Shown: positions 1 to 7,700 of the stretch, one piece after another
Layout of the letters: the number at the start of each line of letters is the position of its first letter
Position numbering within the stretch: position 1 is the stretch's first letter
Source of the DNA: Paraherbaspirillum soli
Lineage (GTDB): Bacteria; Pseudomonadota; Gammaproteobacteria; Burkholderiales; Burkholderiaceae_D
Length of the DNA stretch: 64,000 nucleotides
Direction: 5' to 3'
Assembly: GCF_042654985.1 (NCBI RefSeq)
Contig: NZ_JBHSMT010000008.1
Coordinates: forward strand, 1 to 64,000
The notes under the pieces: model-generated
Database searches by the model: none
Told to the model about the DNA's origin: nothing
Seen by the model: only the letters and a program-made list of their open reading frames with translations
Translations under genes and position numbers: made by a program

Positions 1-23
1 GCCAGGATCAAACTCTTCAGTTT
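1..23 (-). rRNA. rrs: 16S ribosomal RNA, 5' end only
   Basis: Read on the minus strand, the first 23 bases are the start of a 16S rRNA, including the universal 27F primer region (AGAGTTTGATCCTGGC). The gene runs off the left edge of the window. The exact mature 5' end is placed by comparison with other betaproteobacterial 16S genes. Confidence 0.93.
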
Positions 24-469
24 AATCTCTGTTTTGTGGCATTGCTGCCTGCCCTCGCGGGCATCGCTCACTCAAAATACTGACAGGCCGCTTCTCAAAT
101 CGCTTTGCGAAGCGCCTATTTTCTTCTTTGTGAACATTTAATGTTTTAAGTCATACGCCACTCATTTACACGAGCAGCGCTGCACTTCCATCAAACGCCC
201 ACACTTATCGACTGTTAATTGTTAAAGAACCTGGCCTGCTGTCGCGTCAACTTGCGTCGTTCGCGTCACCAACAAAGCGTTTTGTTTGTCAGCAGCAGAG
301 AGATGAGATTATGTGGCGTTTCCAGTTTTTCGTCAACTACTTTTTGTTACTCTTCCGAAAAACTTCTTTACTCAACCACCACTTCTTCACCTGCTTCCCA
401 TCGTGAAGTTCGCGCTCAAAAACAGCCTTCGCTGCCTCTTTATTTCGCGTCGTTCTCAACGGGAGGCGA
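24..469 (-). other. rRNA operon leader, about 440 bases
   Basis: This stretch between the rRNA promoter and the 16S 5' end has no credible protein gene on either strand. The short open frames here show no homology I recognise and no good ribosome-binding site. It should be the transcribed spacer that carries antitermination and RNase III processing signals. A boxA lies inside it (219-230). Confidence 0.7.
219..230 (-). promoter_or_regulatory. boxA antitermination element of the rRNA leader
   Basis: The minus strand reads GTTCTTTAACAA, nearly the bacterial boxA consensus (TGCTCTTTAACA). It lies about 200 bases before the 16S gene. In this position boxA recruits NusB/NusE so that rRNA transcription resists Rho. 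Confidence 0.75.
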
Positions 470-517
470 ACTATAGCAAACCCTTTCAAACCATGGCAAG
501 GGATTTTTCAAAGATTC
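470..517 (-). promoter_or_regulatory. Candidate rRNA operon promoter with A/T-rich UP element
   Basis: On the minus strand a TATAGT -10 (470-475) is preceded by a TTGCCA -35 (494-499) at 18 bases. It is followed by a GC-rich discriminator (TTCGCCTCCC). Immediately upstream, from about 501, is an A/T-rich stretch with repeated TCTTTAA/TTTGAAAAA runs, as in UP elements that bind the alpha C-terminal domain. The element abuts the end of the enoyl-CoA hydratase gene, so transcription of that gene runs into this promoter. Confidence 0.6.
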
Positions 518-1294
518 TTAAAGATTTTTAAATACCGGCAATCGCTTCTCCATAAATGCCTGCATTCCTTCTTTTTGATCCTCTGTAGCGAAGGTGCTGT
601 AGAACATTCTGCGCTCATATTGAATGCCTTCCGCCAAGGTCGATTCATATGCCCGATTAACCGATTCCTTGATCATCATTACTGAGGGGAGCGACATGCT
701 GGCAATAACCGTCGCAGCCTCCATCGCCTCCGCCAGCAATCTGTCCATCGGCACCACACGCGAAACCAACCCCGCGCGCTCGGCTTCGCCCGCATCCATC
801 ATGCGCGCGGTCAGGCACATGTCCATCGCCTTGGATTTAGACACCGCTCGCGGCAGGCGTTGCGTACCGCCTGCACCTGGAATGATGCCCAGTTTGATTT
901 CTGGCTGACCAAATTTGGCATTGTCGGCTGCGATGATGAAATCACACATCATCGCCAATTCGCATCCGCCGCCCAACGCGAACCCAGCCACAGCTGCAAT
1001 CACCGGTTTGCGGACATTACGGATCTGCTCCCAGTTACGGGTGATGTATTCGCCCTTGAATACATCCATATAAGTAAATTTGGCCATGCCGCCGATATCG
1101 GCACCGGCAGCGAATGCTTTCTCACTGCCAGTCAAAACGATGCAACCAATATCCGCATCGGCGTCGAACTTCACTAACGCATCGCCGAGCTCGTCCATTA
1201 ATTGGTCATTCAAGGCATTTAACGCCTTAGGGCGATTCAAGCGAATCAGCCCGACTTTCCCTTGCGTTTCAACCAGAATATTTTCGTATGTCAT
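518..1294 (-). CDS. Enoyl-CoA hydratase (crotonase family)
   Basis: Hydrates 2-trans-enoyl-CoA to 3-hydroxyacyl-CoA in beta-oxidation (EC 4.2.1.17), in the cytoplasm. The 258-residue protein has the crotonase fold throughout. The oxyanion-hole segment GADIGG lies near residues 64-69. Both catalytic glutamates are in place: E112 in GGGCEL and E132 in GQPEIKLG, with the family motif IPGAGGTQRLPR near 138-149. I chose the second of two in-frame ATGs because a GAGGG sequence sits 5 bases before it; the upstream ATG at 1306 would add four residues. The gene is alone on this strand and is followed at once by the rRNA promoter. FadB1x- or PaaF-type naming cannot be decided from sequence alone. Confidence 0.92.
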   Translation of the reverse strand: MTYENILVETQGKVGLIRLNRPKALNALNDQLMDELGDALVKFDADADIGCIVLTGSEKAFAAGADIGGMAKFTYMDVFKGEYITRNWEQIRNVRKPVIAAVAGFALGGGCELAMMCDFIIAADNAKFGQPEIKLGIIPGAGGTQRLPRAVSKSKAMDMCLTARMMDAGEAERAGLVSRVVPMDRLLAEAMEAATVIASMSLPSVMMIKESVNRAYESTLAEGIQYERRMFYSTFATEDQKEGMQAFMEKRLPVFKNL

Positions 1295-1501
1295 TGCATC
1301 CCTCATTAAGTTAAGGTCAATAAGCGTTAATTGTAGCGCTGCCGGATAAAGGATACGATAAGCAGATCACGCAACTGAGAAGCCTCACTAGGAATTTATC
1401 GGCTTTTGAACGGTCTATCGCCATATAAGAAACTCGCTTCCACTACAAGATCACCAGGGCATTAGCTGACGCACCTTTCATCCACTATAAAGGGGTAAGT
1501 C

Positions 1502-1939
1502 ATGTTCAAGACCATTCTGGTACCAACCGATGGCTCGCGTTTATCGGACAAGGCAATCGACAAGGCGATTGAATTCGCCAAATACAATAGCAGCAAAATA
1601 GTCGCGCTATCAGTGGCGGAACCCTATCCATTCTCGCCGATGGCAGAGAGCACTATGGCGACCGACCCGGGAACCTACGAAGAAAACATGCTGGCGCTGG
1701 CACAGCAAAATGTACAAAAAGTCGCCGATGCCGCCAAAACAGCCGGCGTCCAATGTGAAACCCTCACCGCACAAGCCTTTAATCCCGATGAAGAAATCAT
1801 CAATGCCGCCGAAAAATATCATTGCGACGTGATTTTCATGGCGTCTCATGGACGCAGCGGCCTAAGCAGATTGTTTTTGGGGAGCAAGACCCAGAGAGTG
1901 CTGGCGCACTCGACCATTCCGGTGCTGGTGCTGCGCTGA
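1502..1939 (+). CDS. Universal stress protein, UspA family
   Basis: A 145-residue single-domain Usp protein of the ATP-binding subclass. It starts MFKTILVPTDGS, with the nucleotide-contacting Asp at 10. Near the C-terminus it has the G-2x-G-9x-G-S type phosphate loop (G117, G120, G127-S128) in ASHGRSGLSRLFLGS. Such proteins accumulate under starvation or stress and bind ATP, but the target is usually unknown. An AAGGGG ribosome-binding site precedes the start. It stands alone, facing mltA, with a hairpin between the two genes. Confidence 0.93.
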   Translation: MFKTILVPTDGSRLSDKAIDKAIEFAKYNSSKIVALSVAEPYPFSPMAESTMATDPGTYEENMLALAQQNVQKVADAAKTAGVQCETLTAQAFNPDEEIINAAEKYHCDVIFMASHGRSGLSRLFLGSKTQRVLAHSTIPVLVLR

Positions 1940-1976
1940 AATGACGCGCAACTATTTCAAAGCTCGGCTGAACGCT

Positions 1977-2002
1977 TGCTCGACACCGGCAGATGTCGAG
2001 CA
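1977..2002. terminator. Hairpin between convergent usp and mltA
   Basis: A perfect 9-bp stem (TGCTCGACA / TGTCGAGCA) with an 8-base loop lies between the ends of two convergent genes. The T-tract is weak on both strands (TTAATT on plus), so termination efficiency is uncertain. Position suggests a shared terminator. Confidence 0.5.
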
Positions 2003-2022
2003 TTAATTACCATCCAGGAAAT

Positions 2023-3225
2023 TTATCGGCTTGAGGCCGACTTTGGCAGCAGCAGCCACATCATGCCGCGCTGCTTCATTTTGCCGGCCTTGTCGCCAGC
2101 TTCATTGCCAAATCCCCAGAAAAAGTCGGCTCTTACCGCGCCTTTGATCGCACCGCCGGTATCCTGCGCCATCATCAATTGCTGCAACACACCACTACTA
2201 TTAGGCTGGGTGGTTGCCAGGAACACTGGCGTTCCCAGCGGCACAAATTGGGGATCGACCGCAATCGAGCGCTGTGGCGTCAACGGCACGCCTTGGGCAC
2301 CTTTGGGTCCTTTGCTCGGATCGGTCACTTTTTCTTCCTTAAAGAAGACATAACTAGGATTGGCATTCAGTAATTCCAGTTGTCGCGACGGATTTGCGGC
2401 AAGCCACGCCTTGATTCCTTGCGCCGAGGCTTGCGCCAGCGTCAACTCCCCCTTATCGACCAGATAACGGCCAATCGATTTATAGGGATAACCGTTTTGA
2501 TCTGCGTAAGCGACGCGCACCATCCCGCCGGCATCGTTCAGCTGCACTCTTCCCGAGCCCTGCACTTGCAGGAAAAAAGCATCAATTGGGTCATCCACCC
2601 ACAACAATTCTTTGCCGTTCAAAGCCGCAGATTTGTCCAGCTCGGCGCGGTTTGGATATGGCACCACTTTGTTACCCACCAGCCGTCCACGCAAACGCAG
2701 CCCCTTCAGTTCGGGATAAATACTTGCCAAGTCAACTGTCAGCAAATCATCCGGCGCCCGATAAATAGGCGTTTGATACGCGCCGCCGCGCTTGCGTGCG
2801 CCGCGTAACAAAGGCTCGTAATAGCCCGTAACGAGACCGCTATCGGAGCCATCCGCATTAATAACTTGATAAGGCGTGAAAAACGCCTGGAAAAATGTAC
2901 GGATGGCCTTCTCGTTATTAGCATCGAGGTCTCGCGCGATGACACAAGGCTCTTTCCAGTCGCTTTTCCGCACCAAGGTCGTACATGAGCTCAAAAAGGC
3001 CGGCAATGCTAGCCGCAAATCATCACTGTCCCAACCGGGCAACGCAGCAAAGGTGCTAGCCCGCAGAGTTGCGCCAGGTGCGGTCGACACGGAAGGTTGC
3101 GGCGTGGCGGTCGGCAACTGCGCTTCGTGCGGCGGAGCAGTCGTGATCGGGGTGGAGGTACAAGCGGCCAAGCTGAAAGCAATGATCAGGAGAGAAACGG
3201 GTAAACTGAAACGTTTAAATAGCAT
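2023..3225 (-). CDS. mltA: Membrane-bound lytic murein transglycosylase A
   Basis: Cleaves the MurNAc-GlcNAc bond of peptidoglycan with formation of 1,6-anhydro-MurNAc, anchored to the inner face of the outer membrane. The 400-residue protein begins with a lipoprotein signal whose lipobox is L-A-A-C with the lipidated Cys at 22. A Pro/Thr-rich linker of about 35 residues follows. The MltA domain runs from about residue 125 (GLVTGYYEPLL). The C-terminal 3D domain is marked by three Asp residues, including D355 in AQDTGGAIKG, which corresponds to the catalytic Asp of E. coli MltA. It is divergent from the small gene at 3238, with 12 bases between the two starts. Confidence 0.95.
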   Translation of the reverse strand: MLFKRFSLPVSLLIIAFSLAACTSTPITTAPPHEAQLPTATPQPSVSTAPGATLRASTFAALPGWDSDDLRLALPAFLSSCTTLVRKSDWKEPCVIARDLDANNEKAIRTFFQAFFTPYQVINADGSDSGLVTGYYEPLLRGARKRGGAYQTPIYRAPDDLLTVDLASIYPELKGLRLRGRLVGNKVVPYPNRAELDKSAALNGKELLWVDDPIDAFFLQVQGSGRVQLNDAGGMVRVAYADQNGYPYKSIGRYLVDKGELTLAQASAQGIKAWLAANPSRQLELLNANPSYVFFKEEKVTDPSKGPKGAQGVPLTPQRSIAVDPQFVPLGTPVFLATTQPNSSGVLQQLMMAQDTGGAIKGAVRADFFWGFGNEAGDKAGKMKQRGMMWLLLPKSASSR

Positions 3226-3237
3226 TTAGGATTCTTT

Positions 3238-3381
3238 ATGTGGTTAGTAGCCCTTGAAGCGTGCTTCGCCTTCTTTGTGTTCGCCTTCATTGTCTGGTGG
3301 ACGATGTTTTCCGGCCGCAAACCAGATCAAAAGCCACCAAGCAAATCGTTACCGCCTAAAGACGACAATAAAGAGCAATAA
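3238..3381 (+). CDS. Small single-pass membrane protein, 47 residues, function unknown
   Basis: The ATG at 3238 follows AGGATTCTTT, a reasonable ribosome-binding site, and the frame runs 47 codons to TAA at 3379-3381. Residues 2-25 form one hydrophobic segment rich in Phe, Trp, Ala and Val (MWLVALEACFAFFVF start, then IVWWTMFSG). The tail is charged and proline-rich (KPDQKPPSK, then DDNKEQ). The inferred topology is one membrane helix with a cytoplasmic tail. It starts 12 bases from the divergent mltA start and ends 2 bases before the convergent apaG stop, so it fills the gap exactly, which favours a real gene. I do not recognise a function. Confidence 0.65.
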   Translation: MWLVALEACFAFFVFAFIVWWTMFSGRKPDQKPPSKSLPPKDDNKEQ

Positions 3382-3383
3382 GC

Positions 3384-3758
3384 TCAATGCAGGGTGCGCG
3401 GCAGCGACAAAATGAACTCCGGAATACGCGCCTCGAATTGTTCGCCATCCTCGGCGACGCAGAAATATTCGCCAAACATCGAACCCTGCGGCGTTGCCAG
3501 CGAAGTGCCGCTGGTATATTCAAACTGCTCGCCCGGCTGCAGCAGCGGCTGGTGGCCGACGACACCCAGTCCGCGCACTTCTTCGACGTGATTGTTGGCA
3601 TCGGTGATTACCCAATGGCGCGAGATTAATTGCGCCGCAACTTGCCCGGTATTTTGGATTGTAATCGCGTAGGCAAATACATAATGAGAACTGTCAGGTT
3701 CGGATTGCTCTTCAAGGTATTGCGTTCTGACGGAAACAGTAAATTCGTAGGCGGCCAT
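3384..3758 (-). CDS. apaG: ApaG family protein (Co2+/Mg2+ efflux-associated)
   Basis: A 124-residue ApaG protein, close to the usual length of about 125. The family is a fibronectin-III-like beta sandwich. Recognisable segments are the N-terminal VSVRTQYLEEQS, YAITIQNTG near 31-39, SRHWVITDANN near 46-56, and GSMFGEYFCV near 92-101. ApaG has been linked to cobalt resistance and magnesium efflux in Salmonella, but the biochemical role is unclear. Here it stands next to rpe, divergently, rather than next to ksgA and apaH as in enterics. The stop is 2 bases from the end of the small gene on the other strand. Confidence 0.92.
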   Translation of the reverse strand: MAAYEFTVSVRTQYLEEQSEPDSSHYVFAYAITIQNTGQVAAQLISRHWVITDANNHVEEVRGLGVVGHQPLLQPGEQFEYTSGTSLATPQGSMFGEYFCVAEDGEQFEARIPEFILSLPRTLH

Positions 3759-3929
3759 GCAGACTCCCTTTATGCGAGAAGTTGATTACTTCGTCGTTAT
3801 GTCATTGTATGTAACGGATCATTGCACACGAAATTGATGTGGGGCGCAAGCGGAAGGGTAAGCCTGACGAAAACCTAAAGAGTAAAATAGCGCATCTTTT
3901 TTAGCGCATTCCCCCTTTAAGTGACCACC

Positions 3930-4595
3930 ATGCCAACCTACCGCATCGCTCCCAGCATCCTTTCCGCCGACTTCGCCCGCCTTGGCGAAGAGGTACGCAA
4001 CGTCGTCAGCGCCGGTGCCGACATTATCCATTTCGATGTAATGGACAATCATTATGTTCCCAACCTGACCATCGGGCCGTTGGTATGCGAGGCGATTCGG
4101 CCACACGTGCAAGTGCCAATCGACGTCCACCTGATGGTGAAACCGGTGGATCGTATCATTCCTGACTTTGCCAAAGCCGGCGCCAATATCATCAGCTTCC
4201 ATCCGGAAGCATCCGATCATCTCGACCGCACGCTACAACTGATTCGCGACAACGGCTGCCAGGCCGGCCTGGTATTTAACCCTGCGACACCGCTTCACTT
4301 CCTCGATCACGTGATGGATAAACTGGACTTGATCCTGATCATGTCGGTCAATCCGGGTTTTGGCGGCCAATCGTTTATCCCGGGGGCGCTGAAAAAGATT
4401 GCCGAAGTACGGCAACGAATCGACGCCTCGGGTCGCGACATCCTGCTGGAAGTCGATGGCGGCATCAAAATCGAAAATATCGCGGCGGCGGCGCAAGCCG
4501 GCGCGGATACCTTTGTCGCCGGCTCCGCAATTTTCGGCAAGCCCGACTACAAAGCCGTCATCGACAGCATGCGCGCCGAGTTGGCAAAGGTATGA
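3930..4595 (+). CDS. rpe: Ribulose-phosphate 3-epimerase
   Basis: Interconverts ribulose 5-phosphate and xylulose 5-phosphate in the pentose phosphate pathway. The 221-residue TIM-barrel protein has the family signature RIAPSILSADFARLGEE near residues 5-21. Catalytic Asp 36 lies in HFDVMDNHYVPN and Asp 176 in LLEVDGGIK, and the phosphate-binding VNPGFGGQ lies near 140-147. I prefer the ATG at 3930 over an in-frame GTG at 3921 because the protein then begins MPTYRIAPSIL, matching the family. Its stop overlaps the gph start by four bases (ATGA), so the two are translationally coupled. The phosphatase, epimerase and trp genes form one head-to-tail cluster. Confidence 0.95.
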   Translation: MPTYRIAPSILSADFARLGEEVRNVVSAGADIIHFDVMDNHYVPNLTIGPLVCEAIRPHVQVPIDVHLMVKPVDRIIPDFAKAGANIISFHPEASDHLDRTLQLIRDNGCQAGLVFNPATPLHFLDHVMDKLDLILIMSVNPGFGGQSFIPGALKKIAEVRQRIDASGRDILLEVDGGIKIENIAAAAQAGADTFVAGSAIFGKPDYKAVIDSMRAELAKV

Positions 4596-5296
4596 CTGTA
4601 GCAGCCGCTAGCACCAAGACCGTCGCTCTGAGCGGCATCGCCGCCGCCATCATCGATCTGGACGGCACCATGCTCGACACCGCGCCGGATTTCCATGTCG
4701 CGGTCAATCGCACCCGTGCCGACCTGGATTTGGCTCCGCTCGACCAGCAGACGATAGTCGATTTTGTCGGCAAAGGCAGCGAAAACCTGATACGGCGAGT
4801 GCTCAGCCTGGATTACACCCCGCCCGAAGTCGAACACCACTTTGCGGCGGCGCTGGATTCCTATCAGCGCCATTATCAGGCGATCAATGGCACTCATGCG
4901 ACGCTCTATCCAGAGGTAATCGACGGCTTGCAAGCCATGCGGGACAAAGGCTTGCGCCTGGCCTGCGTGACCAACAAACCGATTGTCTTCGCCCTGGCAT
5001 TGTTGGAAAAAGCCGGGCTGCGCCAATATTTCGAACTGGTTTATGGCGGCGACTCGTTTCCCAAAAAGAAACCTGATCCAATGCCGCTATTGGCGGTTTG
5101 CAGCGAATTCGATTTGGAACCAGCCCAAATCGTCGCCATCGGCGACTCTTCGAACGATGCGCAAGCGGCACGCGCAGCGGGCTGCCGGGTGTTCAATGTG
5201 CCGTATGGCTACAATCACGGCGAGCCTATACAAGACGTTGAATCGGATGGTATAGTCGCAACGCTGCTGGTTGCAGCCCGACATATTTCAAACTGA
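4592..5296 (+). CDS. gph: Phosphoglycolate phosphatase (HAD superfamily)
   Basis: Hydrolyses 2-phosphoglycolate, which arises in DNA repair and oxygenation side reactions. The 234-residue protein has HAD motif I at 22-26 (DLDGT, nucleophile D22 and acid D24). Motif II is near 126 (VTNKP), the motif III lysine is in KKKPDP, and motif IV is GDSSNDAQAARAAG. A helical cap inserted after motif I fits the Gph subclass. It starts inside the last codon of rpe. The trp leader peptide begins 30 bases after its stop, so read-through from rpe-gph into trp is likely. Confidence 0.93.
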   Translation: MTVAAASTKTVALSGIAAAIIDLDGTMLDTAPDFHVAVNRTRADLDLAPLDQQTIVDFVGKGSENLIRRVLSLDYTPPEVEHHFAAALDSYQRHYQAINGTHATLYPEVIDGLQAMRDKGLRLACVTNKPIVFALALLEKAGLRQYFELVYGGDSFPKKKPDPMPLLAVCSEFDLEPAQIVAIGDSSNDAQAARAAGCRVFNVPYGYNHGEPIQDVESDGIVATLLVAARHISN

Positions 5297-5326
5297 CTTA
5301 AGCAACTTTATACCTCTCGACCATTC

Positions 5327-5410
5327 ATGTTTCTCGACAAAAAACGTAATGTCCCACTAGCCGCCCCTGAGGCCTGGCTTTGGCGACGCTGGCTATCCTG
5401 GGCTAACTGA
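5327..5410 (+). CDS. trpL: trp operon leader peptide, Trp-rich
   Basis: A 27-codon frame between gph and trpE carries four tryptophans in nine residues (W17, W19, W22, W25), in the segment AWLWRRWLSWAN. That density is the hallmark of a ribosome-sensing attenuation peptide, since Trp is the rarest residue. A candidate terminator with a run of seven T lies between this frame and trpE, as expected. There is no strong Shine-Dalgarno sequence before the ATG, which lowers certainty on the exact start. The likely role is that stalling at Trp codons when charged tRNA-Trp is scarce changes the downstream RNA fold and lets transcription enter trpE. Confidence 0.85.
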   Translation: MFLDKKRNVPLAAPEAWLWRRWLSWAN

Positions 5411-5423
5411 ACCCATTGATCGC

Positions 5424-5525
5424 CGTTGCCCGCTACTGATTAGTTGGGGACAGAGTAATTCGCCACATACGGTGGCTCTTGAACTCTCTCCCACAAGTAG
5501 TGAAAAATGCAGGCAACGTTTTTTT
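5424..5525 (+). terminator. trp attenuator terminator with a REP-like hairpin inside its loop
   Basis: CGTTGCC at 5424-5430 is exactly complementary to GGCAACG at 5512-5518, and the latter is followed at once by seven T (5519-5525). GC at 5432-5433 can also pair with GC at 5509-5510 across one mismatch. The 80-base interval between the arms contains the REP-like element 5440-5496; without that element the loop would be about 10-11 bases. The segment GGCGACG at 5382-5388, within Trp codons 19-21, can also pair with CGTTGCC using one G-U pair, so it is a candidate competing structure. The full set of alternative folds was not computed. Confidence 0.6.
5440..5496. repeat. REP-like palindromic element, copy 1
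   Basis: Begins TTAGTTGGGGACAGAGT and ends near ACTCTCTCCCACAA, with an inner GCCAC/GTGGC stem. It matches the elements at 39508-39570 and 51308-51370 over most of its length. Its outer right arm is the most diverged of the three. It lies between trpL and trpE. Confidence 0.85.
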
Positions 5526-5567
5526 GTAGTCGACCCGCTGTTTTACATTAACGGCCTGGAGAGAAAC

Positions 5568-7082
5568 ATGACCGAACTCGAATTCAAATCGCTGGCCGCA
5601 CAAGGCTATAACCGCATTCCACTGATCGCTGAAGCACTTGCCGATCTCGAAACTCCGCTGACGCTCTACCTGAAACTGGCGCAAACCCAGCAAGCAGGGA
5701 AAAATACTTTCCTGCTCGAATCGGTCGTCGGCGGCGAGCGCTTCGGCCGCTACTCATTCATCGGCTTGCCGGCATCAACGCTATTGCGCAGCTTCGGCAC
5801 GCGGATCGAAGTCGTCAAGAACGACAAGATCATCGAGACTCGCGAAGGTAATCCGCTCGATTTCATTACAGAATTCCAATCGCGCTACAAGGTGGCGCTG
5901 CGCCCCGGTTTACCGCGCTTCTGCGGCGGCCTGGCCGGCTATTTCGGCTATGACACCGTGCGCCATATCGAAAAGCGCCTTGCAAATTCGACGCCGAAGG
6001 ACGATCTCGGCTTGCCGGACATTCAATTGCTGCTGACGGAAGAACTGGCAGTGATCGACAACCTGTCCGGCAAACTATATTTGATCGTCTATGCCGACCC
6101 CACCCAACCGGAAGCTTTTTCGAAAAGTCGCCAGCGCTTGAAAGACCTGCGCGCGATGCTGCGCCGCCCGGCCGATGCGCCGGTGACCTCGGCTTCAGTG
6201 CGAACCGAGACGATTCGGGAATTCAAAAAGGACGACTATCTGAAAGCGGTCGCCAAGGCCAAGGAATACGTAATGGCCGGCGATCTGATGCAGGTACAGA
6301 TTGGCCAGCGGATCAAGAAACCCTACGTCGATTCGCCGCTGATGCTGTACCGCTCGCTGCGCTCGTTGAATCCATCGCCGTACATGTATTTCTACAATTT
6401 CGGCGACATGCAGATTGTCGGCGCGTCACCGGAAATATTGGTGCGCAACGAGCAGACCGCGGCCTCCTCGGTGGACGGCGAAGAAAAGCGCAAAGTCACC
6501 ATTCGCCCGTTGGCCGGAACCCGGCCGCGTGGGGCGACGCCGGAACGCGATGCCCAGCTGGCGACCGAATTGCTCGCCGATCCGAAAGAGATCGCCGAAC
6601 ACGTGATGTTGATCGACCTCGCCCGCAATGACCTCGGCCGTATTGTCGAGACCGGCAGCGTCAAGGTCACCGAACAAATGGTGATCGAAAAGTATTCGCA
6701 CGTGCAGCACATCGTCTCCAACGTCGAAGGCCAACTCAAATCCGGCCTGTCGAATCTGGATGTGCTCAAGGCCACTTTCCCTGCAGGCACCTTGTCCGGC
6801 GCGCCGAAAGTACGGGCGATGGAAATCATTGATGAACTGGAACTGACCAAACGCGGCATTTACGGCGGCGCCTGCGGCTATCTGTCGTTCGGCGGCGAAA
6901 TGGATGTCGCCATCGCGATTCGCACCGGCGTCATCAAGAACGGCATGCTGTATGTGCAAGCGGCTGCAGGCATCGTCGCAGATTCGGTCCCCGAGATGGA
7001 ATGGGAAGAAACTGAAAACAAGGCACGCGCAGTATTGCGCGCAGCGGAACAGGTGCAAGACGGTCTGGATGGAGAAATCTAA
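5568..7082 (+). CDS. trpE: Anthranilate synthase component I
   Basis: Converts chorismate plus ammonia, delivered by TrpG, to anthranilate, the first step of tryptophan synthesis. The 504-residue protein has the N-terminal domain with the Trp feedback-site motif LLES at 49-52, followed by RFGRYSFIGL. The C-terminal chorismate-binding domain includes ASPEILV, LIDLARNDLGR and GTLSGAPKVRAMEIIDELE (near 406-424). The start at 5568 has GGAGAG four bases upstream and gives the family N-terminus MTELEF. A longer in-frame reading upstream would translate the attenuator and is rejected. The stop TAA overlaps the trpG ATG by one base (TAATG), so the two subunits are coupled. Confidence 0.97.
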   Translation: MTELEFKSLAAQGYNRIPLIAEALADLETPLTLYLKLAQTQQAGKNTFLLESVVGGERFGRYSFIGLPASTLLRSFGTRIEVVKNDKIIETREGNPLDFITEFQSRYKVALRPGLPRFCGGLAGYFGYDTVRHIEKRLANSTPKDDLGLPDIQLLLTEELAVIDNLSGKLYLIVYADPTQPEAFSKSRQRLKDLRAMLRRPADAPVTSASVRTETIREFKKDDYLKAVAKAKEYVMAGDLMQVQIGQRIKKPYVDSPLMLYRSLRSLNPSPYMYFYNFGDMQIVGASPEILVRNEQTAASSVDGEEKRKVTIRPLAGTRPRGATPERDAQLATELLADPKEIAEHVMLIDLARNDLGRIVETGSVKVTEQMVIEKYSHVQHIVSNVEGQLKSGLSNLDVLKATFPAGTLSGAPKVRAMEIIDELELTKRGIYGGACGYLSFGGEMDVAIAIRTGVIKNGMLYVQAAAGIVADSVPEMEWEETENKARAVLRAAEQVQDGLDGEI

Positions 7083-7651
7083 TGCTGCTGATGATCGATA
7101 ACTATGACTCCTTCACCTACAACCTGGTGCAGTACTTTGGTGAACTTGGTGAAGATGTGCGGACCTACCGCAACGATGAAATCACGCTAGACGAAATCAA
7201 CGCGCTGAAGCCGGATCGCATCTGCCTGTCGCCCGGACCTTGCAGCCCGAAAGAAGCCGGCGTCTGCGTCGAACTGCTGCAACACTTTGCCGGCAAGCTG
7301 CCGATTCTTGGCGTCTGTCTCGGCCATCAGGCAATCGGTGAAGCGTTCGGCGGCAAAGTGATCCGTGCGCAGCAGGTAATGCATGGCAAAACCTCGCCGA
7401 TTACACACACCGGCGTCGGCGTATTCAAAGATCTGCCCAACCCATTTACCGTGATTCGCTACCACTCGCTGGCGATCGAACGCGCCTCCATCCCCGATTG
7501 CCTGGAAATCACCGCATGGACCGATGACGGCGAAATCATGGGCGTGCGACACAAAGACTTCGATATCGAAGGGGTGCAATTTCACCCGGAGTCGATCCTG
7601 TCGGAACACGGCCATGCGCTGCTGCGTAATTTTATTCAAAGAACGGCGTGA
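7082..7651 (+). CDS. trpG: Anthranilate synthase component II, glutamine amidotransferase
   Basis: Class I glutamine amidotransferase that supplies ammonia to TrpE. The 189-residue protein has the nucleophile C79 in GVCLGHQAIGE and the catalytic pair H168 and E170 in VQFHPESIL. The N-terminus MLLMIDNYDSFTYNLVQY is typical. In many bacteria the same protein also serves PabB for folate synthesis; that cannot be judged here. It overlaps trpE by one base and precedes trpD by 49 bases. Confidence 0.96.
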   Translation: MLLMIDNYDSFTYNLVQYFGELGEDVRTYRNDEITLDEINALKPDRICLSPGPCSPKEAGVCVELLQHFAGKLPILGVCLGHQAIGEAFGGKVIRAQQVMHGKTSPITHTGVGVFKDLPNPFTVIRYHSLAIERASIPDCLEITAWTDDGEIMGVRHKDFDIEGVQFHPESILSEHGHALLRNFIQRTA

Positions 7652-7700
7652 TCAACTTCAGCGTCCGTAAGCCGTAGCTCCAATTCGCTCCGAGGAAATC

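Noticed and set aside
5472..5567. Upstream extension of trpE
   Set aside because: It would translate the attenuator terminator and REP-like repeat. The ATG at 5568 has a strong ribosome-binding site and gives the family N-terminus.
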